Origin: Paraphaeosphaeria minitans
Taxonomy: Eukaryota; Ascomycota; Dothideomycetes; Pleosporales; Didymosphaeriaceae
Assembly (NCBI GenBank): GCA_015832175.1
Contig: WJXW01000007.1
Span: 1,984,001 to 2,048,000 of the forward strand
Reading direction: 5' to 3'
DNA: 64,000 nucleotides
The notes beneath the pieces are model-generated. The model was not told the DNA's origin. It saw only the letters and a program-made list of their open reading frames with translations, and searched no databases. Positions 11,560 to 24,534 of this stretch are shown one piece after another (position 1 is the first letter of the stretch; each line of letters begins with the position of its first letter). Both the position numbers and the translations under genes were made by a program.

Positions 11560-14500
11560 AACGTGACAGTTCGTATGGCCAACGAAATCTGCCCGAAGAA
11601 AAAATGAATATGGCGACGAATAGCCTGATGACAGTAGGCTTGGGGGATGGCAGAGCGCCGCTGCGGCTGCCCGCAGGATATACCACGAGCGGTTGCGCAT
11701 CGTCATTTGCCTTGCAGTGATACAGCATACGTTACACACGGTTCCCTGCTATTGTCGTCTTTGAGTTTTCGATAGATGTAGCAGTGGTTACCGCAAAGAA
11801 AGGCTTTCATACCTGTCTAGGAACAGGTACAGTGGTACAGCATAAATCGGCTAGGGGTAAGCGCCGCAACTTGGCTAGCGCGGAAAACGACACTGCACGA
11901 CGTGGTCAAAAGGTAAAAAAAGAACCAGAAGTAGTACGACTGCGAGACTATCAGCTCGCCTATCTGTGTGGGATGTTGGACGAAACGGTAATGGCGCCTC
12001 ACTCGAGTTCTACTGATCGAATCTGATGGCGATGGTCAGTGCAGCCGAGAGCGACGTTCGCTGTAAGTATCAGCGAGTGTTCACTTGAAAGCATGAAATG
12101 GCACGATTCAGTTTTATCGATGAATTGTCGTCGTGTAGAAGAGAGGGAAGAAGCGCAGAACGCGGAACCCAGCGATGTGGGTCAGCCGACAGCAGCGCTG
12201 TTCTCCCTAACACAGAACGGCGACTCGATGCTCGTGTCTTGTAACTCGGTCCTGGTCGCTTCACTTTAAAATCGCAGTTCATTGCCATTTCTACCTTCCG
12301 ATCTCTATACACTTCACGCGCACAGGTCTTCGAGTTGTCGCCGCTGCCTATGCAAGATGATATGCGATGGGAAGGTCGCATTTGTATAGTACACAGGGCA
12401 TCAAAATAATGCTTGAATGCACCTATAATACAATTGGTCGTAGAGGAATGACGTTGAGTAGAAAGTAATTGTATGGTAGTTTGGATCTTGAGGCTGTTGT
12501 GTACACCAAAACCAAACCACGACAGAAGCTGATTATGAGCAATGCAAGATACCAATGATTTAGGTCCGTGCTCCAGCATTCCCCTTCACAACTATCGCCA
12601 TCTCTCATAGGATCCTCTCGGTGAAGCTTTCATGAAAATCTCTTCGAGGAAGTAAGCCGTATAGAAACAACAACCTGCACTATAACTCTTCTACATTAAG
12701 GCTATCAATAGTGCTTAGTACATAGAATGATACAAACCTAGTTAGCATATCTTATCGTACATGGAAGCACAGCGCTACCCGCTGTCAACCCAGCAGCACG
12801 TCTGCCGGTAAACCTAGGCCGTGATTTCAGTGACACCTAGATAGCTTTCGGACTACCATCAGATTGGGAGGGGCGGACCATTATATACTTCTGTTCATGA
12901 GGACGAATGGCGTGCAAGAGTTGTGAGCGACCTTCAGAGGTTCAATGCATTGGAACCACAGTACGGTAACCCTCCACCCGTGGGACCCCCACACATGCCA
13001 TGACTTCGTCTAGATCTATCGTAGGATCTTTTGATATCTGAAACGCGATTTCTTTCGCGGGAAGCGTTCATTCGTGCCAGAATCGCGCGGCCGCGTGGAT
13101 GCGCATCGTTCCACAGAATTTCAAGCCCGCTTTCGGCAGCGCGGACCGTTAGATTGGCGCACCAGTGTTACAGACGCTTCTTGTGCATGCAGCTCATCCA
13201 TTATGGCTCGATTCGGCTCGAGTCGGGTTGAAAACAATATATTCTCCTCTGTAACCGCTGGTGAGGCTGGGGCCAGGAGTGTTGCGCCGCAATATATGTT
13301 ACGGCGAATTACACTTGGCCAATGTTCGAGTAGAAAACGATTCCATGAGCTGTTGCCCAGTCACTACGTTTTGTTTCTCTGGCCTCTCTAATGCTGTCTG
13401 AGGAGTACTCAAGGTACCTGTGGTAACCTTCCAACGTATTCGATAACCTCTTCTCTTATTTCTGTCGGCAATAGGTTTCTTTGGAAATATTCAACATCCC
13501 AAGATGTTTACTCCAGCTTCACCATTACAACTTACACAACCTTCAGCAGCTGCTCCAACTGTCGGTACCCTAAATGCGATAGCGAATCGTTGGTCCACAG
13601 TGACCAATTCAAAGTGAACTTTGACGTCGCAATCGGTACTAAGCGACCTACAACTTCCCCCTCACTCAACTGGGTTCAATATACGACACTAATGTCCATT
13701 AGCATCAGCCTCTACCGGCCTTTCTATTGATTGGCTTCCTTCCACGCTCCGGTGGTACTTTCTACTCCTCCCGGTTGTTGTTAGTTCCGCTCTGTATTTT
13801 ACAATTGCCTGCTTCTGCTGGTATTCTTGAAAACATCTTGGCTTGGGCACAGATGATGCTCATGCCATTCTCTTTGGCTGGCGCTTTCAGTTCCGCCCTT
13901 GTGGCGGTCCTGTACACACACGTTACAGTCATCCTGTGCGAAGACAGCAAACGCACCGAGCCTTTCGCTAGGTAGGCTATCAAAGCACCCCCAGGGGGTG
14001 CTACTGCAAATGGGCCACTAATTCAAAGGCCCAAAGCGTCATATGCAGTTCTACCTACCAGTGGATGCGGCCTTCAAGCGAAAAAAAGGACGCAAAATCA
14101 ACTACATTCTGATTTGCAGCACAATCGTCAATATGCTGGCCCTTGATCATCTAAACCCCTCCGATCTACTTGCTTCCGATGAAGTTTTGGCGCCGCGCGA
14201 TCTTGATTTCACAGGACTCACACCAAGGACTAGGTAGGGCCCAGCTACCTGGTAACGCCACCCGGGAGACCTATTTCCGTACAATGGCTGTATTGACATG
14301 AAATATATCTACGCCTGTATGGAAATCGAATGGGTTCACGAGTTTTCCAGTGTGGTCGTCCTCCGCAGCCATGCAGATAAGACCAAAGCTCTTGTCATCG
14401 CAAGGTTCTTGGCGAGCAGAAACTTTGACTATGAATCATAAGTATGCTTGTGAGAATATGACTTTAGTGAGCGCAGATATTTAGAAACAAACTTACTGGG

Positions 14501-16789
14501 TTCTGCATTGGCATCACAACTACTCTTTAAACGGCACCCAGCCGATGGTGTCGTACAAATTGGCATCGCGAAATGGTTGTAGATATGAGCTTGACGGTAT
14601 GTCAAGGTGTCTTTGTTTTGATACATCTGACAGTGTTGATATTTGCATCGCAGCCATGGCAACCTCTTTACAGGTGGACTAGATCGCTGATCTTACATGC
14701 GCTTCCGTTCATCCAGCCACCGACTTTTGCATACACCGGCGGCGTGAGGTGGTCGAAGGCTATGGAGTACCTATCTGATGGTGGTACACTCGTAAATTTA
14801 ACACTATTCTAATATATGACCTTTGGGTCGGATTAGTGGAAACTTTACATTGTCGAAGGTAACGCCGAGTTCGATGCTGCTTTGCAACTAAAGCCAGAGT
14901 TGGAAGGAAGCGGCGAGCCACAAACAAGGAATCAATCCCAACCTTCGTTGAACTCGGACATGTTCTGGGGACACTATCATCATGAAATGTTGAAGATATG
15001 TTGAATGATCCTAATATGGGTGAGCGCACAGTTATCTACCTAAAACCAAGGCTGGTGCTTGTTGCAGGAAGTGAGAATTGTCTGTCCTTGATGTAGGAAA
15101 GAGGGCTTGACTTGAAACAAGATACGGAGGCAAAGACGATGCTGGACTGGTTCAGTGATCGCGACGGCGAAGTCAGGTGGAGTGGGTACGGTATTGAAGT
15201 AGTCAGGGGAAGAATGCAGTGGAATGGGTTCCTGCACCACCAAAAACACTTTTGATAGTACGTATTACCTACTCCGTCTCGTAGAACAACATGCTCTGTT
15301 TTAAAAACAGCGTCGACGGGACTGTTACATACAGTCCGCACATACGCAGGTTTTGACTTTGCGTGATGGCAGCACCTTCACGTGAGGAGCATTGGTCGTG
15401 CTTGCCCTGCATAGAATGAGGGGCCACTCAACAAAATCGAGGGTAAATTCTCAAACACCAACCCAACCCTCACCACCCACACAACGTTCACGTCAGCCAT
15501 CACGACAGCTATGACTATTTCACGTCCGACCGAGCTCGGAGGCTGCCCAAGCCGATGAGACTGTTGTTATCCTTTCCACTCGCTTAGGACGACGGTCAAT
15601 TGGGAGGCCACGACAGGACCACGTCAGCTCGTGCGCTGGATTGCTACGTTATCGACGGCAGCGACGGCGACTAAGATGCAGCCTCAGCAATCGCCTTGCA
15701 CTCGAACAGCCTGGTTGACTCCATCTTGACTCCATCTTGGTGAGGGCTCGGCCACGGGCCCATGGAAATTACTTGTGGATAAGCCTTGTCCTGACTGGTC
15801 ATGGTTGAAAACATGGCGGAGTCCACCACCACGAGTCCCACCACGACCGTCGCCAGGCCTCTTATCGATACCCACCCCAAGCAAAACTGCTGTCAGTCAA
15901 CATGCCTCCAGCCGACACCCACGGCCGGTTGGTTCCGTCGTGATCGCAACAGCCGGCGACAAGGCTTTGTACACTTGGCAGAGCCTACCAAAATTGCCTC
16001 ACCGCGTTGCCACGCTTGACAGCGACCAAGTTGCGACTCCCCTTTCCTGGTCCAGGACCCCAGACCGCCCGCATAGGAGCGATCGTGTCTCGCCAAGGGG
16101 GCTTCATTTCGGCGCACACCCGCAAACCGAAGACGCATGGTACGAGCGCCGCTCTGCGCAGCGCAAATCCAGTCTCGCGAAGTAAACTCAGCATATGCGC
16201 CTAGGCATCAGCATCTCTCGTTTCGTCGAATTGAAACGGCAGACCTCGCCGAGTGTGCGGTGTGCCAAAAAAGAAAACTCAAGTCTTGACTTGCGGGCTA
16301 CCCCTGACTCCCGGTCGTAATTTACTCCTTTTCTAGAGCTTATCCGGCATAGAAATCATTCTGTTTCGACCAGTCGCGTGCGCCAACGATAGCCGATCAC
16401 GCACAATGCTCGCCCGATTGGTTTGGACCTGCTTAGTCTGTTCCAAGCTTTCCCCCTTGTGGCTGGACACTTCATCCATGCAGCGTCTCCGGACAGCCAC
16501 AACGCCTGACAAGGATCTGAACAAACCCGCGCCCTGAGCGGCGATTCGTCTCATGGCGAGCGGGTCACTGACCAGGCATGGTATGGCTGCGTCTGGGATG
16601 CAGCCGTCTCTTATTAAGGCTGCATCCCCCAGAAGCCCCCGATTTTCCTCCTACCGCACCAAGCAGGACCTCGTCTCTCGTTGTCGCTGAATAGCTTCAC
16701 TCCTTCAGCTATCGGCAGTCGTTCTTTCTTACCATTCTTACGAGTCCCAAGCTACTACTGTCTGAGATCCTACCGGTCCATCACACAAG
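11560..16789. other. Gene-poor region, 5.2 kb
   Basis: No gene could be supported here. It includes the promoter of the PTH11-like gene (left) and of the BYS1-like gene (right). Two open stretches look weakly protein-like but lack starts, domains and introns: about 13485-13728 (+; about 80 codons, ending in TGA) and about 14841-14999 (+; about 53 codons). A perfect 9-bp hairpin with a 1-nt loop lies at 13984-14002. Confidence 0.4.
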
Positions 16790-17707
16790 ATGAAGTCCGT
16801 CATTGCTACCGCTGCGCTCGTCGCAACCACTACCGCTTCCAACCTCGCCGCGCGTGCGGCAGGGATCTACAACTTCAACGCTACTTGCGACACCTCTCAG
16901 CCAATTGCAAAGGTCGTGAACCGTTGCTCCTACCCTGTGTACCTATGGTCGATTGACAAGCAGTTGGGCTGCCCCGAAGGTTCAGGATTGGAACTGAAGA
17001 CTGGCGATTTCTATCACGAGAACTTTGCCACCAACACCGAAGGCGGCATCTCTATAAAGCTCTCCAAGTTCGAGACTTGCGGTGGAAAGGACATCACCCA
17101 GCTGGAATACAAGATTGAGCTTCAGGACTTAGAGTATGCTGGTAACTACTTGGACATGTCATTCGTCGACTGCACTGGCGACTTGGAGAACTGCCCTGGC
17201 CGTACCGATGGTTTCTACCTGCAATCCGGAAACCAGAATGGGGAGTTCAAGGCCGCCGTCGACAACGAGCACTGCCCTGTCTTCAGCGTCTTCAACGCTG
17301 AAGAGGCCGCGCAAGTTGCTTACATCAACTGGGACGACCGTCAAACCAAATACTGTTCCCAGAAAGCCAACCTCGAGCTCTACCTTTGCGGTGGTGAAGC
17401 TCCCGGCGCTAATGACGACTCCACCGCAGCACCTTCCTCCTCCACCGAAGCCCAGAGCAGCTCTGCTGCGCCTCCCACCAGCAGCAGCAGTTCCGCTCAG
17501 CCTGTTACTAGCAGCAGCAGCAGCTCTTCCGAGGAGGCCGCGCCGTCTACGACCGAGGAAGCCAACTTGGTTATCGCTGCCGCCGCCGCCGTTACTGAGG
17601 CTCCCGCCATCGCCACCGCCGTCGTGAAGACCGAGGTCGTCTATGTCACCGAGTTCGTCAAGGCGAGGCATGCCCACGGCCGCCGCCACCAGCACTTCCA
17701 CGCATAA
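16790..17707 (+). CDS. BYS1 / thaumatin-like secreted protein
   Basis: One exon, 305 aa, ATG at 16790. Residues 1 to about 22 form a signal peptide (MKSVIATAALVATTTAS). Residues about 25-205 form a compact cysteine-containing domain with the hallmarks of the BYS1 family, named after the Blastomyces yeast-phase protein and often annotated as antigenic thaumatin-like. The visible features are NRCSYPVYLWS, the ISIKLSK strand with ETCGG, the region around VDCTGDLENCPG, then EHCPVF and KYCSQK. The rest is a low-complexity Ser/Ala/Thr stalk (about 210-265) and a basic His-rich end (HGRRHQHFHA). There is no GPI-type hydrophobic C-terminus, so it is probably released. The molecular function of BYS1 proteins is not settled. 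The gene is isolated, with about 900 bp of weakly structured DNA upstream. Confidence 0.85.
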   Translation: MKSVIATAALVATTTASNLAARAAGIYNFNATCDTSQPIAKVVNRCSYPVYLWSIDKQLGCPEGSGLELKTGDFYHENFATNTEGGISIKLSKFETCGGKDITQLEYKIELQDLEYAGNYLDMSFVDCTGDLENCPGRTDGFYLQSGNQNGEFKAAVDNEHCPVFSVFNAEEAAQVAYINWDDRQTKYCSQKANLELYLCGGEAPGANDDSTAAPSSSTEAQSSSAAPPTSSSSSAQPVTSSSSSSSEEAAPSTTEEANLVIAAAAAVTEAPAIATAVVKTEVVYVTEFVKARHAHGRRHQHFHA

Positions 17708-20428
17708 GCTACATCTCTCCGTCTTTTTCATGTCAGCCTAATGTTCCTGTCCTTCGCGATGCGGGGAAGCAAGTGCCGCGACGAGCACGCCGAGTTTGGA
17801 GATACCATTTTCGCGAAGTTATTTCAACTGGGGAGAAGAGATGGGAGATGTACATTCCATGTAATGTCGGTAGTCAGCGTCGCAGGCAAATTCAGTCTTA
17901 TACCACCTACGTTCTCATCGACGCGCTTCCGGTGTTGCATTGTGCTTCTGTTCGCTTTGCGCTTCGCTCTTGAACCGCTGCTGCTCTGTGGCTCTGGGAG
18001 CGGATGGAGTTTCGGTCAATACCCCTCACGAATGTCATGACGATAACCCTCATCTGCGCGCTTGAACACAGTTCAGTATAATTCTACATTCTATTCACTT
18101 TACTTCGCTTCTCGCTTCACTCGTAGGTTCTGAGGACGGCTGGATTGTACACAGCGCCGTCGATTGGTAGCACATGGTACCATCATTGTGTAGTTGCCTT
18201 TTCATCAATACTTAGCTCCTTGTCCATAGACGGCTTGATGTGTTCACTGCACCCGTCACACACGCACACGCAAGCGCTCATTGTGACTCGTCACCGCCGA
18301 CGCAACTCCCTAATTTCCCGTGCGACTCGAGCGCGTGTTTGCGCCCCTTTTTGGCCGAGGCGCCGCGCTGCCCACGCGGCCGTGCAGCCCCATCGCTTCT
18401 CGTATCATCTCCCGCCCAGATCACCAGTCACCATCTCTAGAACTGTCTAGGTACTTGGACACTAGGGTGACGGTTGTGGAATCAATGTCGCATGCCAGAC
18501 ATCACAACGACCTCAGCTATTGAAATATATCGCTAAGCTTGACTAGGTACCTACCGCGCCGCATCGCATCGCATCGCTTCACATCCCATCCCACCCAACC
18601 CCGGCGAGCGAAACGCGTTTCAAGGCCTCAACTTGCGCTGCGCAATCTCCGCGGCCAGGCCCGTTGGCAGGTGGCAGGTAGCAGTTGCCAGTCCGTTGCC
18701 AGTTGCCAGTTGCCCACGGCAACGCAGGCGACGGCGATCACGCTGGGCCCCTGGGGAGGGAGGGGACTGGAGATCGCTGGGCGGGTGCGTGCGATCGGCG
18801 GGGGGTTGGCTGCCACGATTCATTTCTAGCCCATCCCATCCCATCTTGTCGCAGCTCGCGCGTGCAGAGTTTCCATTGGCAATTTGGATTGTGCCAGTGG
18901 CTTGTGTAGTCACGGTGGTTGGGGGGGGAAAGAGAGAGGCTCCAGGTGACAGCAACGCCGTCGTGAGGCCGGCGCAAATGCACAGGTCGGCGTGGTTTCT
19001 ACGTGCGCACTTGCGCAGCAGTAGTTCGCGCTGGTGCAGGTACCTACCTACCTACCCGCTGCAGGGCAAGTTTCCCTCTTCCTCGTCGCGTGTTGTCGTA
19101 GGTTACTGTGCAGGATCTCTGCAGTTCCCTCCTACCTTGCTCATTCACAGTTTCCACTCGTCTGCAGCAGAAGGAAGAATTCTGCCGCAAGAAAAAAGCC
19201 ATCTGGGGCGACGGGGAAGAAATCTACCCATCGACGGTGCATGGAGGCGCATGGAGGCGCATCCGAGGTGCAGTCAGTCACATCTCACAGTGCGAACCGT
19301 GGTTCTGCATCGGCAGGATTTCCTCGGTGCAAAGATGCACGCGGGGATGGGAGTCATGGCACTCGAGCGCCTCGTTTGGACAGGCCTTTGAGTAGGTGTG
19401 GCAATTGCGGCACGGCGGGTGAAGGGGAGCAGCGCTGGAGATGATACTCCTTCTTTGCCAGAGCGCAGGTACGGTATCGACTCCCGGTTGGGTTGCCGGT
19501 TCCACCAATGCGTGTTGGTCATCGTCGGTGTTTCCGAGATCCTGGCGTTGGACATCCGGTCGCGATTCTGGCTGAAGGCGGGGATCCAGGGACCGGGATA
19601 TGGATAGTACCAGAGTGCGAAAGCATATATCTGGATAGACCCAAGGGCAGCTGTGATTGGTGATGGGCGATGCCTGTAAGTGCAAGAAGAATGCTTTGAG
19701 TTCCCGAAGTGGTATTTAGGGGGCAGAAGCATAGTACAGCCATATCCTCTCCCGCTCTCCGTTGTCTCTTGGTGTTTCTATCCGGCATATATTATTTGTA
19801 TTCTTTCTCAGGCCTCGTCTCTGGACTAATCAAACCACCCACCTTATGCATGACATAATACGCACTGAAAATGATATCTCCCTCACGCCTGCGAAGATCC
19901 TTGAAGCAGATATCCTCCCCGCAATGATAAGTAACTATATGGTAGCATGGCTTTAGTTTAACAGCATCAGACTACTGTAGTAGGTAATGGTCTTGCTCAT
20001 GCATATCCCAAGACTGATTGTAGGACAACAAAGATATTACCAGAGCAATTCTAGCCACTGCACGAAAGAAGATGAATACTAAGAACATCAGAATGTTGTC
20101 GCGGCGGTTCTGTGCCACAAACCTGGGATGCTGCAGCAGAGTTCGTCCGATTGCGTTTGTGTCTGCAAAAAGCACTGGGCAACACTGCATCACAAGATCT
20201 GCTCGTTGAAGGAACAGTAGACGAGTTTAAAGAGAGGATTTCAGGGGAAGATACAATCGCCTATTCGTTGTCAAATACAATGAACCCCAGTAACCAAATG
20301 CTGTTCATCACATATTAGGTATCCTCCATACATCCCCTACAACGTCCACCAAGAAATACACAGAACTAGAGGCCTTCCCAATGCTTCTCTCCCACGCAAG
20401 CTTCACGCGGCATTCCCCTTCTCACCCC
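17708..20428. other. Intergenic region, 2.7 kb
   Basis: No supported gene. The region holds short low-complexity patches: GCATC repeats at about 18561-18577, a GTTGCCAGT-rich patch at about 18684-18715, a TACC repeat at 19040-19056 and a duplicated GCATGGAGGC at about 19239-19260. Open frames here overlap on both strands and lack domains. Confidence 0.45.
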
Positions 20429-20975
20429 TCAAGGACACGTCGGCGCCCCACAAAGCACCTCCCTCACGTCCTGCGGCCGGAAATCCTTCCCCTCACTGCC
20501 AGCATCGATAACCACCGGCGTCGAGCTCATCCACCTCTTTCTACAAACGCACACGGAGATTAGCTTTCGGTCTCACCTCTTCGAACAAGCCCAAGGTGAG
20601 GTGGGGACATCAAACTTACCCTCCGCACCCCCAGAAGTGGGCCACCGTCAACCTCCCACTTCCCAGCGCTCCCCGCAGATCAACTTCCAAATTCGAACGT
20701 CCGGTCAGGCACGTGAGTTCGTTTGGGAAATTGCCGCTCGGGTCGGGGGAAGTGTCGCAGACGGTGCCCGAGAACGCGGCGTCGGTGACGAGCGAGGGGT
20801 CGGGGAAGGCGGAGCGGAAGGCGAGGTGGATCGATTGGTTTGGTTTGGTAGGATTCGCGCTGTAGGAGGATATAGTATAGGCGGTGGGCGTGCAGGTGGC
20901 TTGGTTGCTGGAGGTGTGTGGCAGGGCGAGGGTGAGTACGGAGAGGAGAAGGGTGGTGAGGAGGTGGGCGAGCAT
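20429..20975 (-). CDS. Small secreted cysteine-containing protein, AA1-like fold, candidate effector
   Basis: Two exons: 20620-20975 and 20429-20540. They are joined across a 79-nt GT-AG intron with donor GTAAGT, branch GCTAAT and acceptor TTTGTAG. The spliced product is 155 aa. Residues 1-18 are a strong signal peptide (MLAHLLTTLLLSVLTLA). The mature part has six cysteines: C28, C73, C89, C117 and two supplied by exon 2 (VLCG, PTCP). The pattern of an N-terminal CxPTxYTIS element, a central C/C pair and a C-terminal TVAHFWGCGG strand resembles the AA1-like domain of Alternaria Alt a 1 and related Dothideomycete secreted proteins. The match is by pattern only. Without the second exon the protein would have an odd cysteine complement at its C-terminus, which supports the splice model. 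Function in host or environment is unknown. Confidence 0.68.
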
Positions 20976-22114
20976 CTCGAGCTACGGGATTGTGAATAGG
21001 ATTTGGACCCGGATGTGCGTGTATAGAGGGGATGCAGACACGAAGGATGCTGCTGTATAACGTACACAGGAACTGACGTATCCATGGGTTGTGCCTAGGT
21101 ATGTTCTTTTATACATCAGTGTTTCGTACCACCGACTGTCCCTTCCCTTCTGACTCGACGCACCGTGCGCAGCACAGAAGCTGCGATTGTTGCAAACGCC
21201 ACTTCCATGCATGCCGTTCAGCCGCAGTCGCTCCTCCCGACAACGGAACCGTGCCTCAGGGAGCTGCAGCGATCTCTATTGCCCCTTACTACTAGCATGG
21301 TGACTTAATGGGTGCTTAGGCAACGAGCTGAACGAGTTACTGTGTAAGTCCACATGTGCTCGTTCATTTGTTGTTCCTAACACCTAGTTAAGCTGACCAT
21401 ATTTGGCGGCCAATTATCTCACGCACATGGGAGGTTTGACCTGAATGAAGACCGCTGCGCCCGTGAATGTTTTGCCTTTGGCTTGACTACGCCAGGTATT
21501 GGTGGTTATTGGGTCGTGCTGATCGTATCCTGTCAAAGTGAATACTTTGTGTAACAGTGGACTGAATTCAGGCGGATAACTGGCGGGATATGTTGGATAG
21601 AACATTCAGCTGCATGCCCGCCCATAAATCTAGCGGTCAAAAGAGGCACTATCAATATGTAAAAGGGATAATGTTCAAGTTCATGTCTCCGATATGCCAG
21701 GTCTGTATGTAAAGCCTCCAACAACGGCTGTCTCAACACGCCGCATGTGGCGAGCACCTAACAATAGAGCGTGTTAGCCAAGAGGTGGCACGGTCAGAGG
21801 ACTAGCATGTCCATAGTACTTACCACTGCCTGGTTTCGTTGGCGTCGGTGTTGTCTTACTGGGTTCGGCGTCGCGTTTTCGTCACCGGACGAGCATGCGG
21901 GCTGTGGCACGTTACACGGTTGCAACGGGTGGCGAGATCGTGATGTGAAGATTCACTCATTGATACCTGCTATTTGCCGCCAAGACGCATCGATAGTGCT
22001 CTTTGGCTGCATTGTCGTCCTCGTCCTCGTCCTCGTCACCAGAATGAATGGCGAGGTAGTCTTGTTGTGAAACTGCAAATATATAGCTAGATGGAATTGT
22101 TTTATTATTCTTAT
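20976..22114. other. Intergenic region, 1.1 kb
   Basis: This lies between the start of the AA1-like gene and the stop of the MFS gene, both on the minus strand. A run of CGTCCT repeats lies at 22015-22036. No gene was seen. Confidence 0.5.
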
Positions 22115-23921
22115 TCATCCTCCTGTGTTCTTTTGCGCTTCTATCTTCAGCCTGCGCTCTTCCCGCCACTTAGGGCCCCATCTCATCAACACCCACAGGA
22201 TAGGACTAAAAAACGCAATGACCCCAGCAATGAAAGTGAAACACCATCCTCTCCCCATTTCATCGATCATCATCGTAATGACAGCCGTGCCTCCCGCGCC
22301 CATAAAACACCTCACGAGGTTGTTCGCCGCGGTGGCAGTGGCAGGACTGAGCGGGTAGTAGTCGACCAGCATAACGCTCATACAGTTGAACGCGCCAGTA
22401 AGACACATGCCGAGGAAGAAGTGCATGACCAGAGGCGCCGCCAGCGAAGGCCCGACCTGTAAAACCCAACCGTAGCAGAGGATGACGAGTGTGCCTATCG
22501 CAAGCATAGGCAGGGCGATGTAGAGCCGGGCCTGTTCCAAGGGAAAGTCTTTCAGGTCCTCGCCTCTCTTCTTGTCGATGCGGAGACCGCTTTTCCTTGC
22601 GAGACGACGGTAGTTCCAGTCCATTAACTTGCCGGTTGTCAGGGGGGCGATCATAGCGCCGACACCGAAGGGGATGAATGAGAGACCGATCTGCAGGTCG
22701 TTGAAGCCGTAGATTTCCTCGAAAAGGTAGGGTGCGGAGGAGATAACGGTATAGAATGCCGTGTACACGAGACTGTTGTAAAACAAGAGTAACCCAGCAT
22801 CTTTCTGTCCAATGACCTTCAACGTACCGAGTGGATTCGGGACACGAAGCTTCCTCTTACGGGCCAAGGCCTGTTGTTCATCTCGTGACACTGCTCGGGT
22901 GAGTTCATTCTTTCGGTGAGCCTTATGATCCTTGCGGACTTCGAGGTAGTTGAGTAGAGACATGTTGAAGCTCTGCGGCGGTATGCTTCCATTCCCGACG
23001 ACGTTACGGCCCGTCTCAGGGAAGATCAAGATGAGCGGTATCATGTAGACGCCGGCCATGATGACGAGAAACCAAAAGATGGCTCGCCAGCCCAGGAACT
23101 CTGAGAGTAGACCTCCTATGATTGGGGCAATTGCCGGAGCAATCATAGGTCCGCTCGTAACATAGCCCATCCAGGTACCACGTTCAGAGCTCGTGGCGAC
23201 ATCAGCAACAACCCCGTTTCCGAGGGCAATAGTGGCGCTGCTACCGGTACTCTGGACGCATCTGAGTACGAACAATGCCGCGTATGAGTTTTGAAGGGCA
23301 AGACCAATGTTGGCACAGATGTATATGATAAAACCAATGATGTAAGCTGGTCTTCGTCCACTGCCAGCAATTAGCATGATCCATGTGACACTTGGTGATG
23401 AACTTACGCCATATCAGCAAAGTCCCCAAAAAAGGTTGGAGCCAGTCCCTGAAAGATCAAGTACGATGTGAGGGTCAAGTTCATCAGTGTACTTGATACA
23501 TTGTACTCGACAGCTAGTTGTGTCAATGCGGGAAAATAGATGTTCGCGCTAAGGGGTGAGAAGAAGCCCCCCCAAGCCGCTAAGACTGTAACAAATTAGG
23601 ACAGTTCGATATGTACACTGGAAGTATCAACTTACCCACGATGAAGTATTTTTGCTTCTTGCTGAAAATAGAGTAGGGTGGTGAATTGGTGGGCACGGTC
23701 GTGATGGCTTCCAAATCGTGGTTCTCATGTGTACCCTCATGCATCGACGACGCTGCGGACGACACTGTCGCAGAGCCTCCATGGTGCTTCTCTTCATCTT
23801 CACTCATCCTCGCATCTGTCGTTCTTTTTGTCGTCTCCGGCTCAATCACGTCATCGTATATCTCCTTGACCTCGTCTTGGGTCGTGGACATATCCCTTGG
23901 CGGTGTGTGGGGGCTTGTCAT
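22115..23921 (-). CDS. MFS drug:H+ antiporter (DHA1 type)
   Basis: Three exons: 23636-23921, 23408-23585 and 22115-23360. The introns are 50 and 47 nt, both GT-AG, and the product is 569 aa. The N-terminal 90 residues are acidic and disordered and start MTSPHTPPRDMS; an upstream in-frame ATG at 24032 is possible. Transmembrane segments begin in exon 2 (VLAAWGGFFSPLSANIYFP). The loop 2-3 signature (motif A) is GDFADMAGRRPAY and is split by the second intron, which is strong evidence for that junction. Later parts include SGPMIAPAIAPIIGG (motif C-like) and a long central loop rich in Lys/Arg. This layout fits 12-14-helix DHA1 exporters of the Flr1/Qdr type, which export drugs, polyamines or toxic metabolites across the plasma membrane. 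The substrate cannot be inferred. The gene is divergent from the Ufe1 gene. Confidence 0.88.
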
Positions 23922-24534
23922 AATCACACACGAAGCAGGAAGAAGGCAGTCCGTAGGATTCTGAGATATGGAACCTAAGGGCAGCGTGGCGACATAATGA
24001 ACGGAGAAGAGCACCGACTGCGGTATGTGCAAGTTGCCGATTCGTGATGTACACGCTTACGATTCTGGCGAGTTGGGCGATCTTGCCCGGAGATTTTGTG
24101 AGAGCGAATGGCTACGATTGGCCGAAGAGGGCCGCCATAGTGTGGCATTCGCTATCAGTGGATTGCTATTCCCGCCGGGTTCTGGCGATGGGCGAGACGT
24201 CTGCGGTTATTCGTGGGGGTGATCTCCGCGCAAAAGGGATGATTCCGTCTGACACAGCGCGTGAGCGCGTGCCTTGACGACGACGTGGTGCAATGTGCAA
24301 ATGTTTTCCAACAGGTTGATTGCCCTTTTATAATCGGCCAGCAACAAGAGTCAGAACCGATCACGGGGAGCCAGGGAGAGGGGCGCAACGTGCGAATGGA
24401 TGTAAAAGATGGGGCGGAGAGGCATGCACTACGGAATGACTCGCCAGGCAGCGGAATAAGCGAAATACTGACTCAGTATTTACATCATCGTCACCGAGAC
24501 CAGCATCTCTACCAGCCAGCTGCAGTACACCACC
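23922..24534. promoter_or_regulatory. Shared divergent promoter between the MFS exporter and UFE1
   Basis: 613 bp separate the two divergent start codons. No specific factor-binding site could be assigned with confidence. Confidence 0.4.

Noticed and set aside
11257..11739. 160-codon minus-strand frame read through as a single exon
   Set aside because: It crosses a real GT-AG intron of the PTH11-like gene (11346-11391). Only its first part, from 11559, is coding.
17159..17731. 190-codon frame antisense to the BYS1-like gene
   Set aside because: Gly/Ala-rich mirror of the Ser/Ala stalk. The sense strand has a signal peptide and a known domain.
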